Notes: a model not told the origin generated them from the letters alone. Counted from the stretch's first letter, positions 1-7,785 are shown. The stretch: DNA of 43,931 nt from Thiorhodococcus drewsii AZ1 (GCF_000224065.1 NZ_AFWT01000040.1:1-43931), one strand, 5' to 3'. Made by a program: numbers and translations.

Positions 1-214
1 CGGGCTTCGTCATCTCGTGCTGACTCGCCCAGGGGCCAAGCCTTCTATGCGGTTTCTGTCCGTCGGCTCGCACTTTTGCACTCGGGCTTCCTCCAGACAT
101 CCCCTCGCGGGTTTGCCCTTGCCGTCAGCTAGTAGTTACAGTCCACTTCGTGGACACAGGTACTCCTACAGGGGACTTTCACCCCATGAGTTCACGCCCA
201 TGCCGGGCGTACAC
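1..214 (-). mobile_element. Group II intron, 5' part (domain I), probably class C
   Basis: Read on the minus strand, this stretch has the look of the 5' end of a bacterial group II intron. It starts near 214 with GTGTACG, followed by GGGGTGAAAGTCCCC, a GACGGCAAGGG segment, GGAGGAAGCC and ACAGAAACCGCAT, phrases typical of domain I. The intron runs off the left edge, so the catalytic domain V, the 3' end and any reverse transcriptase are out of view. Its 5' end abuts the left arm of an attC site, lying on the strand opposite to the cassette genes. This is the arrangement known for group IIC-attC introns, which use integron attC sites as targets. The exact 5' boundary is uncertain by a few bases. 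The plus-strand reading frame across this stretch is read as a shadow of the RNA. Confidence 0.75.
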
Positions 215-315
215 CAAGGGCTCAACCCGAGCGCATACTGCGCTCGTCGAGCTAAAGCGTATTTTTCAAAGTATGAGGAAGGCGCAGTATGCGCCGGGTT
301 AGCCTTACGTTAGGC
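215..315 (+). other. attC recombination site 1 (left end replaced by intron)
   Basis: An imperfect inverted repeat brackets this stretch: GCGCATACTGCGC near 231 pairs with GCGCAGTATGCGC near 282, and the pairing extends outward through CTCAACCCG and CGGGTTAG. It ends in the core GTTAGGC, with the expected crossover after G309. The left R'' box is not visible because the intron starts there. The same CATACTGCGC stem core recurs in the two attC sites downstream. Confidence 0.75.
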
Positions 316-340
316 CATCCACAGAAAATAGGACAATCCC

Positions 341-817
341 ATGAGCAAAAGTGAACCTTACTGGTTAGGAAAGCGCCCGTTGGATGGAAAAAGGTGGGCG
401 TATACAACATCTGCCGTTGTATTGGACGCAGGTGATTACCACGAAAAGTTGTTTCGGATGTTTCGTCGCTACACAAAACAGTGGAACGATATTGAACTTA
501 ACATGGATAGAGATTTATCCGAGCATACACACGAGATCCACGGAGCGCACATTGTCGGGGGCGCTGGCCGCAACTTCACGTTGCACTGGCATAACGATAA
601 AGAAGATCACTGGATTCTTGAAATCCATTATGCCCGAGGATTCTCAGAATATTACCCTGAATTGTCTTGTGCGCGTAACCCCTTCCGTTCCGTCGATGAT
701 ATCCGAAGCGCTCATCTTCATTCGAAGGGTAACGGTCAAGACAAATTCGAGAAATGGCTGGAGCTTGAAGAGAAGGAGAATAAGGAAAATGGAGAGTGGG
801 ACGAATACAAAGCCTAA
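341..817 (+). CDS. Integron cassette protein of unknown function
   Basis: This 158-residue protein is the only gene of a cassette bounded by the crossover points near 309 and 906. I do not recognise a family. It is hydrophilic, has no signal peptide or membrane segment, is rich in Trp, His and acidic residues, and ends in a charged Lys/Glu tail. AGGA about eight bases before the ATG serves as ribosome binding site. The stop codon TAA lies inside the left core box of the next attC site, a typical compact cassette layout. Its function is unknown; small soluble cassette proteins include toxins, antitoxins, immunity proteins and phage-defence factors, but nothing here points to one of them. Codon use and base composition look more AT-rich than the core genes to the right. 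Confidence 0.75.
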   Translation: MSKSEPYWLGKRPLDGKRWAYTTSAVVLDAGDYHEKLFRMFRRYTKQWNDIELNMDRDLSEHTHEIHGAHIVGGAGRNFTLHWHNDKEDHWILEIHYARGFSEYYPELSCARNPFRSVDDIRSAHLHSKGNGQDKFEKWLELEEKENKENGEWDEYKA

Positions 818-912
818 CGCAACTCAAGCCGACCCATACTGCGCCCATAGCTCAGTGCTTTTTTCAGCCTCATAGCAGCGCAGTATGGGTCGGCTTAGGT
901 GTGACGTTAGGC
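812..912 (+). other. attC recombination site 2
   Basis: The site opens with R'' GCCTAAC at 812-818 and closes with R' GTTAGGC at 906-912. Between them, AAGCCGACCCATACTGCGC near 826 pairs with GCGCAGTATGGGTCGGCTT near 877. The unpaired middle is about 30 bases long. The crossover is expected after G906. This is the best formed of the three sites and shows that the cassettes run left to right. Confidence 0.9.
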
Positions 913-947
913 ATCTTCCTTTAGCGGATATCTATTGGAGTATCAAA

Positions 948-1622
948 ATGATAAATAAGCCATTCGCATTAGCAACGCTCGTCTTTTTGAGCGCAACAAA
1001 TGTTCACGCAACGCTTTACAATGTAACATATACCAACAACGACGGATCCCAGTGGACAGGTATCGTTGATACAATAACTGATTCACTGATGTTAACTAGC
1101 TGGATTGAGGGAGCTGGGGATAAGTCCTGGTGGACCCCCATTGATCCTACATCCATCATTTTTCATGCATATCAAGGTTCACGTTTTCAGAATACTTTAT
1201 CAAGTCTAACTTCTTACGATGTGCCCGATGTCTGGAACGGAACGATCGATGCAAATTGGGGTTTCTTGTCAGACCTAGGTAAGAAAGAAATCCTCTGGAA
1301 AGAAGGTGAATTTACAGGAAATAATTCGCGTTTAGCTTGGGGGCTGGCACCCCTTAACAATGGGAATATTGACAACAAGGTAGAATCGTCGCTTGCTACA
1401 GAATATAGCTTCGGATACGTTCCAGCCAGCTCTGACGTCAATTATTATCAAGTATTAGATATTGGCAGTGGTGATACTGTATTAGTAACAAAATCGGTAG
1501 TTCCAATTCCTAGTTCTGTTTCGCTATTTGGAATTGGTATCGCTGTTCTTCTAGGCGCAATTAGGCCTTGGAAGACACTCAAGAGAAGGGAAACCGGGGC
1601 AGGCCACGTTTTATTTGCGTGA
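948..1622 (+). CDS. Secreted PEP-CTERM/VPLPA-type cassette protein
   Basis: The 224-residue product begins with a signal peptide (about residues 1-20, ending in a VHA-like cleavage region before TLYNVTY). It has a beta-rich, Asn- and Trp-containing body. Near the C-terminus the motif VPIPSSV is followed by a short hydrophobic helix (LFGIGIAVLLGAI) and a basic tail (KTLKRRE). That tripartite end is the exosortase sorting signal of the VPLPA/PEP-CTERM class, so the protein is likely exported, cleaved and placed at the outer surface or in exopolysaccharide. No exosortase is in the window. The ATG at 948 has GGAG seven bases upstream and is preferred over an earlier start inside attC. The gene occupies its own integron cassette, an unusual place for an exosortase substrate. 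The body domain was not recognised. Confidence 0.75.
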   Translation: MINKPFALATLVFLSATNVHATLYNVTYTNNDGSQWTGIVDTITDSLMLTSWIEGAGDKSWWTPIDPTSIIFHAYQGSRFQNTLSSLTSYDVPDVWNGTIDANWGFLSDLGKKEILWKEGEFTGNNSRLAWGLAPLNNGNIDNKVESSLATEYSFGYVPASSDVNYYQVLDIGSGDTVLVTKSVVPIPSSVSLFGIGIAVLLGAIRPWKTLKRRETGAGHVLFA

Positions 1623-1633
1623 GCTGAAGAATC

Positions 1634-1738
1634 GCCTAAAACGCCCATAAAGCCGAGGCCATACTGCGCATTGACCTCAGAGCAATCCTATAGTGCCGTA
1701 CTGGCCCAGTATGGCCCGGCTTATGGGTGACGTTAGCC
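1634..1738 (+). other. attC recombination site 3
   Basis: Left arm CCCATAAAGCCGAGGCCATACTG pairs with the right arm near 1707-1729, which contains CAGTATGGCC and CGGCTTATGGG. The site ends in GTTAGCC, with the crossover expected after G1732. The left box GCCTAAA departs by one base from GCCTAAC, and the right box ends CC rather than GC, so this site is slightly degenerate. It separates the PEP-CTERM cassette from the next one. Confidence 0.8.
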
Positions 1739-1762
1739 TTCGAAAACCAGGATAATCGCTCT

Positions 1763-2435
1763 TTGAGCCAAATTTACATTCCAACTTCAAGCCCGGACCA
1801 ATGGGCGCAATTTCTCGCCGAACCTGTCAAGCATTGGCGCCAGGGATATTCAGCGCGCGCCCTCGCTTATTCGTGGCAAGAATCTCGTGGCTTCCCCTCC
1901 GAGGTCGGATCTGTTCTGGAGTCAGCCTTCCCATCGATAGAGCTTCTTCTGGCCTTTCCAGAGCACAAAGTCCCATTGCCCGGTGGTTCTCGTCCATCGC
2001 AAAACGACATCTGGGTTCTCGCTCGCTCGGAAGGTCGGCTTATTTCCATTGCGGTAGAGGGTAAAGTTTCTGAGCCATTCGGCCCCACAGTGCAAGAGTG
2101 GCAACCCGACTCCAGTCCTGGCAAAGCCAAGCGCCTTGCATACCTTCTTTCTTTGCTTGATCTGCCTTCGGTCTCAGAGACTACGCGCTATCAACTCCTA
2201 CATCGCACGGCATCAGCCATCATTGAGGCTCATAGATTCAACGCGGCTGATGCGATCATGCTTGTTCATTCCTTCAGTCAGTCAGTCAAGCGAGTGGTTC
2301 CAAGACTACGCGGCCTTTGTTTCGCTCATGGGCGGCAACCCGGCCGAGGACAGCATAATTTCGGTTGGCACGCGCTCTGGCGTTGCGCTTCACTTGGCAT
2401 GGGTACGTGGCAATGCTGACTACCTTTCCAAGTAG
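1763..2435 (+). pseudogene. Frameshifted cassette gene, DUF6946-like protein
   Basis: The first frame gives MSQIYIPTSSPDQW from a TTG start at 1763 with AGGA ten bases before it. It continues through EGKVSEPFGPT, SPGKAKRLAYL and YQLLHRTASAIIEA. At 2274-2288 a TCAG repeat shifts the reading. Before it the frame reads HSFSQS; the meaningful continuation EWFQDYAAFVSLMGG ... LHLAWVRGNADYLSK is in another frame and ends at 2435, whereas the original frame runs on to 2419 with unrelated residues. Removing one four-base unit joins the two halves into a protein of about 222 residues. From memory it resembles the family catalogued as DUF6946; that name is not certain. The function is unknown. It could be dead or phase-variable. 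No attC was found after it. Confidence 0.7.
2274..2288 (+). repeat. TCAG tandem repeat within coding sequence
   Basis: Three full TCAG units plus TCA lie in a row. One unit more or fewer changes the reading frame of the surrounding cassette gene, and the present copy number puts its C-terminal third out of frame. Confidence 0.85.
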
Positions 2436-2787
2436 TTCGCCAGCAAGGGCTGGCTGTTGCGCCCTAGGGATTGATGCGGAAGTCGAGCTTCTTTGCCAGA
2501 GCAATGTGATGGCTGTCAGCTTCTAGAGAGTGGCTGTCGGAATACCGATCAAATCAAAAGCAGTGACGTAATCCAATAGATCCAGCTTGGATTATTCTAA
2601 GAAAATCTGGTGGAATACAGCACGCGTTAACACCGGCGTTAGAATATTCAAGGCGTCCACTCTTCCTTCAATCGATCCGGGACGACTGACGTCTTGGACG
2701 GTTTATGCGCAAGATGCGATTCGCACGCTCACCGCATTCTACGGAGAGATGCTTTTCTGGATATCATCTTGATGGCATGGCGATTTG
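2436..2787. other. Gap without recognised gene
   Basis: No convincing coding sequence, attC site or RNA was found. A 61-codon open frame near 2587 has no ribosome binding site or family resemblance. This marks the end of the visible cassette array and the approach to the palindromic repeat before the aldehyde dehydrogenase gene. Confidence 0.5.
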
Positions 2788-2849
2788 GCGTAGGTGTGAA
2801 TTCATTCACATCGTCAAGGTTTCGAGTGTGAATGAATTGGCACCTACGC
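2788..2849. repeat. Long inverted repeat, REP/MITE-like
   Basis: Two 23-base arms (2788-2810 and 2827-2849) are inverted copies of each other with two mismatches: GCGTAGGTG then AATTCATTCACA on the left. A 16-base loop separates them. From memory, palindromes containing GAATGAATT and CACCTACG are dispersed in many proteobacteria. It lies just after the stop of the leftward dehydrogenase gene and could also act as its transcript end, although no T-run follows. Confidence 0.75.
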
Positions 2850-2887
2850 GTATTGAGAGGCGATTGGTCGAAGTTTATGCGATTTTT

Positions 2888-4315
2888 TCAATGTGTCACA
2901 AGCACATGCCGAAGAATGGTGTAATCCTCCAGGCCGTACATGGACAAGTCTTTTCCATAGCCGGTCTGTTTCATGCCGCCGTGAGGCATTTCGTTGGGCA
3001 GCATGAAATGGGTGTTGATCCAGGTGGCGCCATACTGAAGCCTGGCGGCAACCGCATGCGCTCGACCGACATCCTTGGTCCAGACCGATGATGCGAGGCC
3101 ATACTCGCAGTCGTTGGCCCACTCGACCGCCTGCTCGATGCTGTTGTCGAACTTGGTGATCGAAACGACCGGCCCGAAGGCTTCTTCCTGCACGATCTCG
3201 TCTTTTTGCAAGGCGCCCTTGAGGACCGTGGGTTCATAGAAAAAGCCAGGGCCATCCACCGGTTTACCTCCACACAGCACCTCGATATGACCGGTGGCCA
3301 CCGCACGCTGGACGAAGCCATCCACGCGTTCGCGGTGACGGGCGGTAATCAGGGGCGGAATCTCACCTTCAGGGTCGTTGATATCGCCGTATTTGATCGT
3401 ACTGACCGCTTTAGCGAGCTCTGCAGCAAACGCATCATAGATCCCTTCAGCGGCGTACACTCGACAGGCAGCGGTACAGTCCTGTCCGGCGTTGTAATAG
3501 CCATAGCTGCGGATTGTTTCCACGGCATCGGCAATATCGGCGTCATCGAAGATGATTACCGGAGCCTTGCCACCAAGCTCGAAGTGGGTGCGTTTCAAGT
3601 TCCCTGCCGCGAGTCGGAGCACCTCTTTACCGGTGTTGACCGAGCCGGTGACGGATATCATGCGCACACGAGGGTGCTTGGCCAGCTCGGCACCAACCTC
3701 TGGTCCATTTCCGGCAACGATGTTGAGTACGCCAGCCGGAAAGAGCTCGGCAAAAAATGGCGCCAACTCGAGCATGGTCAGGGGGGTGTTCTCAGAGGGT
3801 TTGAAAATCACGCAGTTCCCGGCCGCCAGTGAGGGCGCAATCTTCCAGGCGGCCATCATGAGCGGGTAATTCCAAGGCGAAATTTGGGCAACTACACCAA
3901 TGGGATCGCGCCGGGTCATGCTGGTCATGCCCTCGAAGTATTCGCCTGCCGCTGATCCGGTCATCAGCCGACAGGCCGAGGCGTAGAAGCGAAAACAGTC
4001 GACAATGGCCGGGATCTCATCCTCGAGCATGCGTTGATAGGGCTTGCCGGTATCTAGTGATTCCAGCCGGGATAGTTCTTCGGCGCGTGACTCGATGGTA
4101 TCTGCAACCTTGGCGAGCAAGGCGCTACGCTCGGCAGGCGTGACCCGCGACCAGCTTTCGAAGGCCTTTTCAGCCGCGATGACCGCATCATTGACCTGAG
4201 CTGGGTTTGCGCCCGTGATTTCGGCAATGATTTCCCCGTTTTCGGGATTGACGATCTTTTCGATGCTTCCCTGTCCTTCAACAAGCAATCCGTTTATGAG
4301 TAGTTTATCCTGCAT
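2888..4315 (-). CDS. patD: Aminobutyraldehyde dehydrogenase (NAD-dependent)
   Basis: This 475-residue protein belongs to the aldehyde dehydrogenase superfamily and oxidises an aminoaldehyde to the amino acid, classically 4-aminobutyraldehyde to GABA. Length and many blocks match E. coli PatD (YdcW) as I remember it: [48 protein letters not shown] (NAD site), [17 protein letters not shown] (general-base Glu) and [15 protein letters not shown] (catalytic Cys of the GQDC motif). The C-terminal [15 protein letters not shown] is also family-typical. GGAGG seven bases before the ATG supports the start. It is the last gene of a four-gene operon, 55 bases after the aminotransferase, whose aldehyde product it would oxidise. 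Betaine-aldehyde or other omega-aminoaldehyde substrates remain possible. Confidence 0.9.
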   Translation of the reverse strand: MQDKLLINGLLVEGQGSIEKIVNPENGEIIAEITGANPAQVNDAVIAAEKAFESWSRVTPAERSALLAKVADTIESRAEELSRLESLDTGKPYQRMLEDEIPAIVDCFRFYASACRLMTGSAAGEYFEGMTSMTRRDPIGVVAQISPWNYPLMMAAWKIAPSLAAGNCVIFKPSENTPLTMLELAPFFAELFPAGVLNIVAGNGPEVGAELAKHPRVRMISVTGSVNTGKEVLRLAAGNLKRTHFELGGKAPVIIFDDADIADAVETIRSYGYYNAGQDCTAACRVYAAEGIYDAFAAELAKAVSTIKYGDINDPEGEIPPLITARHRERVDGFVQRAVATGHIEVLCGGKPVDGPGFFYEPTVLKGALQKDEIVQEEAFGPVVSITKFDNSIEQAVEWANDCEYGLASSVWTKDVGRAHAVAARLQYGATWINTHFMLPNEMPHGGMKQTGYGKDLSMYGLEDYTILRHVLVTH

Positions 4316-4370
4316 ACTGTCCTCCCTATTGGGCGACTGGGATCATTGGCCCGCTGTCACGGAACGGGGT

Positions 4371-5789
4371 TCAAATAAGACCCTTGGCCTTCAGCTCTTC
4401 GGTCGCTTGTTCGATGCTTTGGGCCAAGATAGACACCAATTGATCAATGCCTTCCTTATCGATGACCAAGGGGGGGGAGAGGATCAATAGCGCCTCGTAG
4501 GGTCGGACGATGAGACCTGCCTCGTCGCAAAATTTGTCGACTGTGCGTGCGGCGGTAATATCCTTGTCCTCGGCTGCCACCGGGTTGCCGCTGATGTTGC
4601 ATTCGACACAGGCCATAAGGTGATTGCCCCGAGTCTCGCCAACGATGTCGTACTTCTCCAGGGTTTTCAGCCTTTCGATGAAGTAGGGGCCGACCTCCCG
4701 CACATGCTCGCAGATATTATCCCGCTGAATAATTTCGATATTCTTTAAGGCAGCGGCACAGGTGATCGGGTGACCGGAATAGGTGTAACCGTTAGTGAAA
4801 TAGGCTGCTTCCGGTGCATTGTCGCCAGAAATACGGTCGAAGAGGCGATCCGAGATGATCACCGCGCCCATGGGCTGGTAGCCGCTGGTGATACCCTTGG
4901 CACAGGTGATCAGATCAGGGATGATCTCCCAGACCGGTTCTGCCGAGAAGAAATGACCGAGGCGACCAAAACCGGTGACGACCTCATCGAGGATATAAAG
5001 AATATCGTACTTCTCGCAGAGCGCCTTCATCCCCTTATGGTAACCGGTTGGAGGTACGAGCACTCCGCCGGAGCCCATGATCGGCTCGGCGATAAAACAG
5101 GCGATGTTATCCGCACCTATTTCATTGATCTTATCTTCAAACTCACCCAGAAGCTGCTGACAATACGCCTCCAGTGAGAGACCAGGTTCACGCCGGTACG
5201 GATTAGGGCAGGAAATATGGTGGATAATATCATCCATATAATGGAAATAGGTGCGGTCAACCTGTTTTCCGGAGAGAGAGGCTGTGAGATACGAGCTGCC
5301 ATGATAGCTCTCCAGGCGCGAGATAATATGTTTTTTCTCCGGCTTACCAATGGCATTAAAATAAAAGTGGACAAAACGGATTGCCGAATCAACCGCTCCT
5401 GAGCCACTGGTCGTGAACTGCACGCGATTCAAATCACCTGGAGTCAGCTCTGCAAGAACGCGGGCAAGCTCTGCGGAAAGCGGATTGGTCATCGCGCCAA
5501 AGGGCGTGTAGTAGGCGAGCTTTTGAGCCTGTTTGGCTATAGCCTCGGCAATTTCCACGTTACCATAGCCAATATTGACGCACCACATACCGGCAATGCC
5601 GTCAATGTAGCGTTTTCCATCGCTATCGTAGACGTGATACCCCTCTCCCTTGCTGATTACCAGGTCGCCGGTCGTGGGTGCGGTGGCCAAGTCTGCCCAA
5701 GGATGAATGGTGTGGCGCTTGTCGGTTTCGCTGATCTGTTCTGTTGTTACTGCCGGATGGGCGGCAGTGGCCTTTACCTGTATCGTCAT
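4371..5789 (-). CDS. Class III PLP aminotransferase, polyamine/omega-amino acid type
   Basis: The 472-residue product is a fold-I, class III (omega) aminotransferase. It would move an amino group from a diamine or omega-amino acid to pyruvate or 2-oxoglutarate, yielding an aldehyde. Visible landmarks are YIDGIAGMWCVNIGYG, TTSGSGAVDSAIRF (phosphate region), ESYHGSSYLTASLSG, ILDEVVTGFGRLG (Asp binding the pyridine ring) and CAKGITSGYQPMGAV, whose Lys should hold PLP. The closest named group I recall is SpuC-like putrescine:pyruvate aminotransferases. ATG at 5789 follows AAGG by a few bases; a GTG six bases upstream is less likely. Ten bases separate it from the SET gene stop, and the dehydrogenase follows, so both enzymes act in one route. 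The exact amine substrate cannot be read from sequence. Confidence 0.85.
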   Translation of the reverse strand: MTIQVKATAAHPAVTTEQISETDKRHTIHPWADLATAPTTGDLVISKGEGYHVYDSDGKRYIDGIAGMWCVNIGYGNVEIAEAIAKQAQKLAYYTPFGAMTNPLSAELARVLAELTPGDLNRVQFTTSGSGAVDSAIRFVHFYFNAIGKPEKKHIISRLESYHGSSYLTASLSGKQVDRTYFHYMDDIIHHISCPNPYRREPGLSLEAYCQQLLGEFEDKINEIGADNIACFIAEPIMGSGGVLVPPTGYHKGMKALCEKYDILYILDEVVTGFGRLGHFFSAEPVWEIIPDLITCAKGITSGYQPMGAVIISDRLFDRISGDNAPEAAYFTNGYTYSGHPITCAAALKNIEIIQRDNICEHVREVGPYFIERLKTLEKYDIVGETRGNHLMACVECNISGNPVAAEDKDITAARTVDKFCDEAGLIVRPYEALLILSPPLVIDKEGIDQLVSILAQSIEQATEELKAKGLI

Positions 5790-5799
5790 ACCCACCTTC

Positions 5800-6324
5800 T
5801 CATTCGCACTCTACTTCTAGTGTCACTATATCGCTGGATTCGCGACCCAGCGCTTTGAGTTTTTGTTTAATGACGCGCAAGCCCTCTGGGTTCACCATCT
5901 CCTTACGGCCGGTGATCCAGAAGCGACAGTTAGGCGTGTCGCAGAGACATGGAAACTGCTTGAAGAGAACATCTTCGGTGGAAGCGTAATCCATGGTCAG
6001 GGCCTGTCCCGCCTCGATGTCCCTCAAGGCCCAAATCTCGAACTCGGTCATATCCAGGAAGATATTGGGCGAGCAGGAGTGAAGCAGGTAACCCGTGAAA
6101 TAAGGGTCGTAGAGATGAGTGGTCGGCGTTATTTGCAGGCTGTGCTGAACGATATTGGGAACGATGTTGCCGGTAATTCGGGCGACAAACTCACCGCGTT
6201 TGATGTTATTTTTGGTATAGACTCCGGCTCCTTTTCCATCCTCCTGACGGGTGACAAGGAAGTCCTTTTTCTGAGGATAGCCGTCATTGGGATTAAGACC
6301 GTATTCATCAGGGTATATCAGCAT
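5800..6324 (-). CDS. SET-domain methyltransferase
   Basis: The 174-residue protein shows the SET fold signatures: the SAM-binding GKGAGVY (about 30-36), HSCSPN (82-87, matching the NHSCxPN box), ALTMDY (about 108-113, matching the ELTYDY box with its catalytic Tyr) and a post-SET-like CLCDTPNC cluster (Cys 126, 128 and 133) for zinc. SET enzymes normally methylate lysine side chains in proteins using SAM. Here the gene lies inside an amine-metabolism operon between a decarboxylase and an aminotransferase, with AGGAGA six bases before the ATG. The target could be an enzyme of the same operon or, more speculatively, a free amino acid or amine. No signal peptide or membrane segment is present. 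The fold assignment is firm, the substrate unknown. Confidence 0.85.
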   Translation of the reverse strand: MLIYPDEYGLNPNDGYPQKKDFLVTRQEDGKGAGVYTKNNIKRGEFVARITGNIVPNIVQHSLQITPTTHLYDPYFTGYLLHSCSPNIFLDMTEFEIWALRDIEAGQALTMDYASTEDVLFKQFPCLCDTPNCRFWITGRKEMVNPEGLRVIKQKLKALGRESSDIVTLEVECE

Positions 6325-6393
6325 CTATTCTCTCCTGTACATCTGATATTTATTTATGAGATCTGACTAATTAGCGGACCTCTTTGAGGCGCT

Positions 6394-7635
6394 TTATTTG
6401 CGCAAATCAACGCCATCGAGCAGAAGACATTCTGAATACTCTCCCCGCATGCAGTGGTTCGAGCCCATTGATGTGGTGTAGGCTCCGGAATTGATGAACA
6501 CCAACAGGCTTCCCTCTTCAATTGAGGGAAATGGAAGGTCGTCATACATGACGTCGAGTGCCTCGTTGATATTGCCGACAAAGGTTGTCGGCTGCATATT
6601 TTCCGCAGCAAAGATCTTTTCTGGAGAATCCGGAAGCCGGCACATAACAGGTTCGGCGGGAAGCTGATAATGGACCGGTTCCATAGTCAGATTGAACCCG
6701 CTATTGACACCGACGAAGAGCTTGCCGGATTTCGTTTCCACGGTATTTGCTTCGAGAACGAGCAGGCCAGCGTCCTTGGCAATATAGGTTCCAGGTTCGA
6801 CATGGATCTCATATCCGCTCGAGCCGAAAACGCGTTCGATAACCCCTGCCCACTGATCGAGATCGAGCTCACTATCATCGCTGGTGAGCGGGACGCCGAG
6901 TCCGCCGCCCAGGTTGAGGGCGCTGACGGTGGGGATTTTTCGGATCATCGCCAGGCTGGTTTTCAGGATTTCTTCCCATGAATCCAACTGGTCGTTGAGA
7001 TAGCCGCAACCTGTGTGGAAGTGGATCCTGGTGATGGCCAGGTCATATTGAGCGGCAAGCTCTATGGCCTCGTCGAGTTCCGAGGCGTATATGCCAAATT
7101 TGGTCGGTTTTTCACCACTGTACCGGAGCAGTTCGTTGGAACCGTAACCCGTGCCCATGGCCGGATTGATGCGTAAACCGATCTCTCGACCAGGGGCTCG
7201 CTCGCCGACCCGCCGAATCATGCTCAAGCCGTCACAGTTGAGTTTGAGGTCATCGAGGCCGGTGAGGAAATCGAGATCGGCGTTGGAGACCGATGTACCG
7301 GTATAGGAGATATCCGAAGGGACGAATCCGCAACTCAGGGCATGAATAACTTCAGCAGGGGCACAGGCATCGATCCCGCAGTCGGTCGCGGTCTTGATGA
7401 AGGTCAGCAGAGGGGCGTAGCGATTGGCCTTGAGTGCGTAAAACACCCGGCTTGCCAGGCCCGTACTCTGCAGAGCCTGCTCTACCCGATTAATATTGGC
7501 GAGAATGCGTGCTGCACTGTGAACGAAAAGCGGTGTGCCGACCTGCTGGGCAAACTGCTGTATGTTTTTATTAGCGAAGATGAGTTCATTATTGTCGTCG
7601 TAGCACAAATCATCTCTTTCCCACCATAGTTTCAT
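6394..7635 (-). CDS. Divergent fold-III PLP decarboxylase (LysA/ornithine decarboxylase superfamily)
   Basis: The 413-residue protein has the alanine-racemase-type barrel and C-terminal beta domain of diaminopimelate/ornithine/arginine decarboxylases. VFYALKANRY carries the PLP lysine (about Lys69), IHFHTGCG (about 205) and NLGGGLGVP (about 241-249) bind cofactor, and GAYTTSMGSN (about 384) closes the family pattern. Two usual active-site motifs differ: EPGR is EPGT (280-283), and the CESxD loop reads NEALD (about 357-361), so the catalytic Cys is Asn. It probably accepts a non-standard substrate. It is the first gene of the operon; the amine formed would go to the downstream aminotransferase. 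ATG at 7635 (MKLWW) is chosen; ATG at 7653 is possible. SET follows 69 bases downstream. Confidence 0.8.
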   Translation of the reverse strand: MKLWWERDDLCYDDNNELIFANKNIQQFAQQVGTPLFVHSAARILANINRVEQALQSTGLASRVFYALKANRYAPLLTFIKTATDCGIDACAPAEVIHALSCGFVPSDISYTGTSVSNADLDFLTGLDDLKLNCDGLSMIRRVGERAPGREIGLRINPAMGTGYGSNELLRYSGEKPTKFGIYASELDEAIELAAQYDLAITRIHFHTGCGYLNDQLDSWEEILKTSLAMIRKIPTVSALNLGGGLGVPLTSDDSELDLDQWAGVIERVFGSSGYEIHVEPGTYIAKDAGLLVLEANTVETKSGKLFVGVNSGFNLTMEPVHYQLPAEPVMCRLPDSPEKIFAAENMQPTTFVGNINEALDVMYDDLPFPSIEEGSLLVFINSGAYTTSMGSNHCMRGEYSECLLLDGVDLRK

Positions 7636-7759
7636 TTTTATGTGGCGCTCCATAAATCAGTCGTTCGGTTGATAGAGACTGAGCAGCAGACAAGTTTCTT
7701 GGTCTAGCCGCGAGGCGTGAAACTTTTATGAAGCAGACTGTCGCATTCTGATGTGATTT

Positions 7760-7785
7760 TTGTAACGTGCAGCATTGCGTTACAA
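7760..7785. promoter_or_regulatory. Perfect dyad, candidate operator for the decarboxylase operon
   Basis: TTGTAACG and CGTTACAA are perfect 8-base inverted arms around a 10-base spacer. The element sits about 125 bases upstream of the first gene of the leftward operon, a position suited to a dimeric regulator. The regulator is not identified and no regulator gene is next to it. Confidence 0.55.

Noticed and set aside
17-313. A 98-codon plus-strand frame at the left end
   Set aside because: It is antisense to the group II intron and crosses an attC stem; no ribosome binding site or protein character.
2136-2435. A separate 99-codon gene at the end of the cassette array
   Set aside because: Its 3' half is the natural continuation of the upstream gene after the TCAG repeat, so it is the second half of a frameshifted gene.
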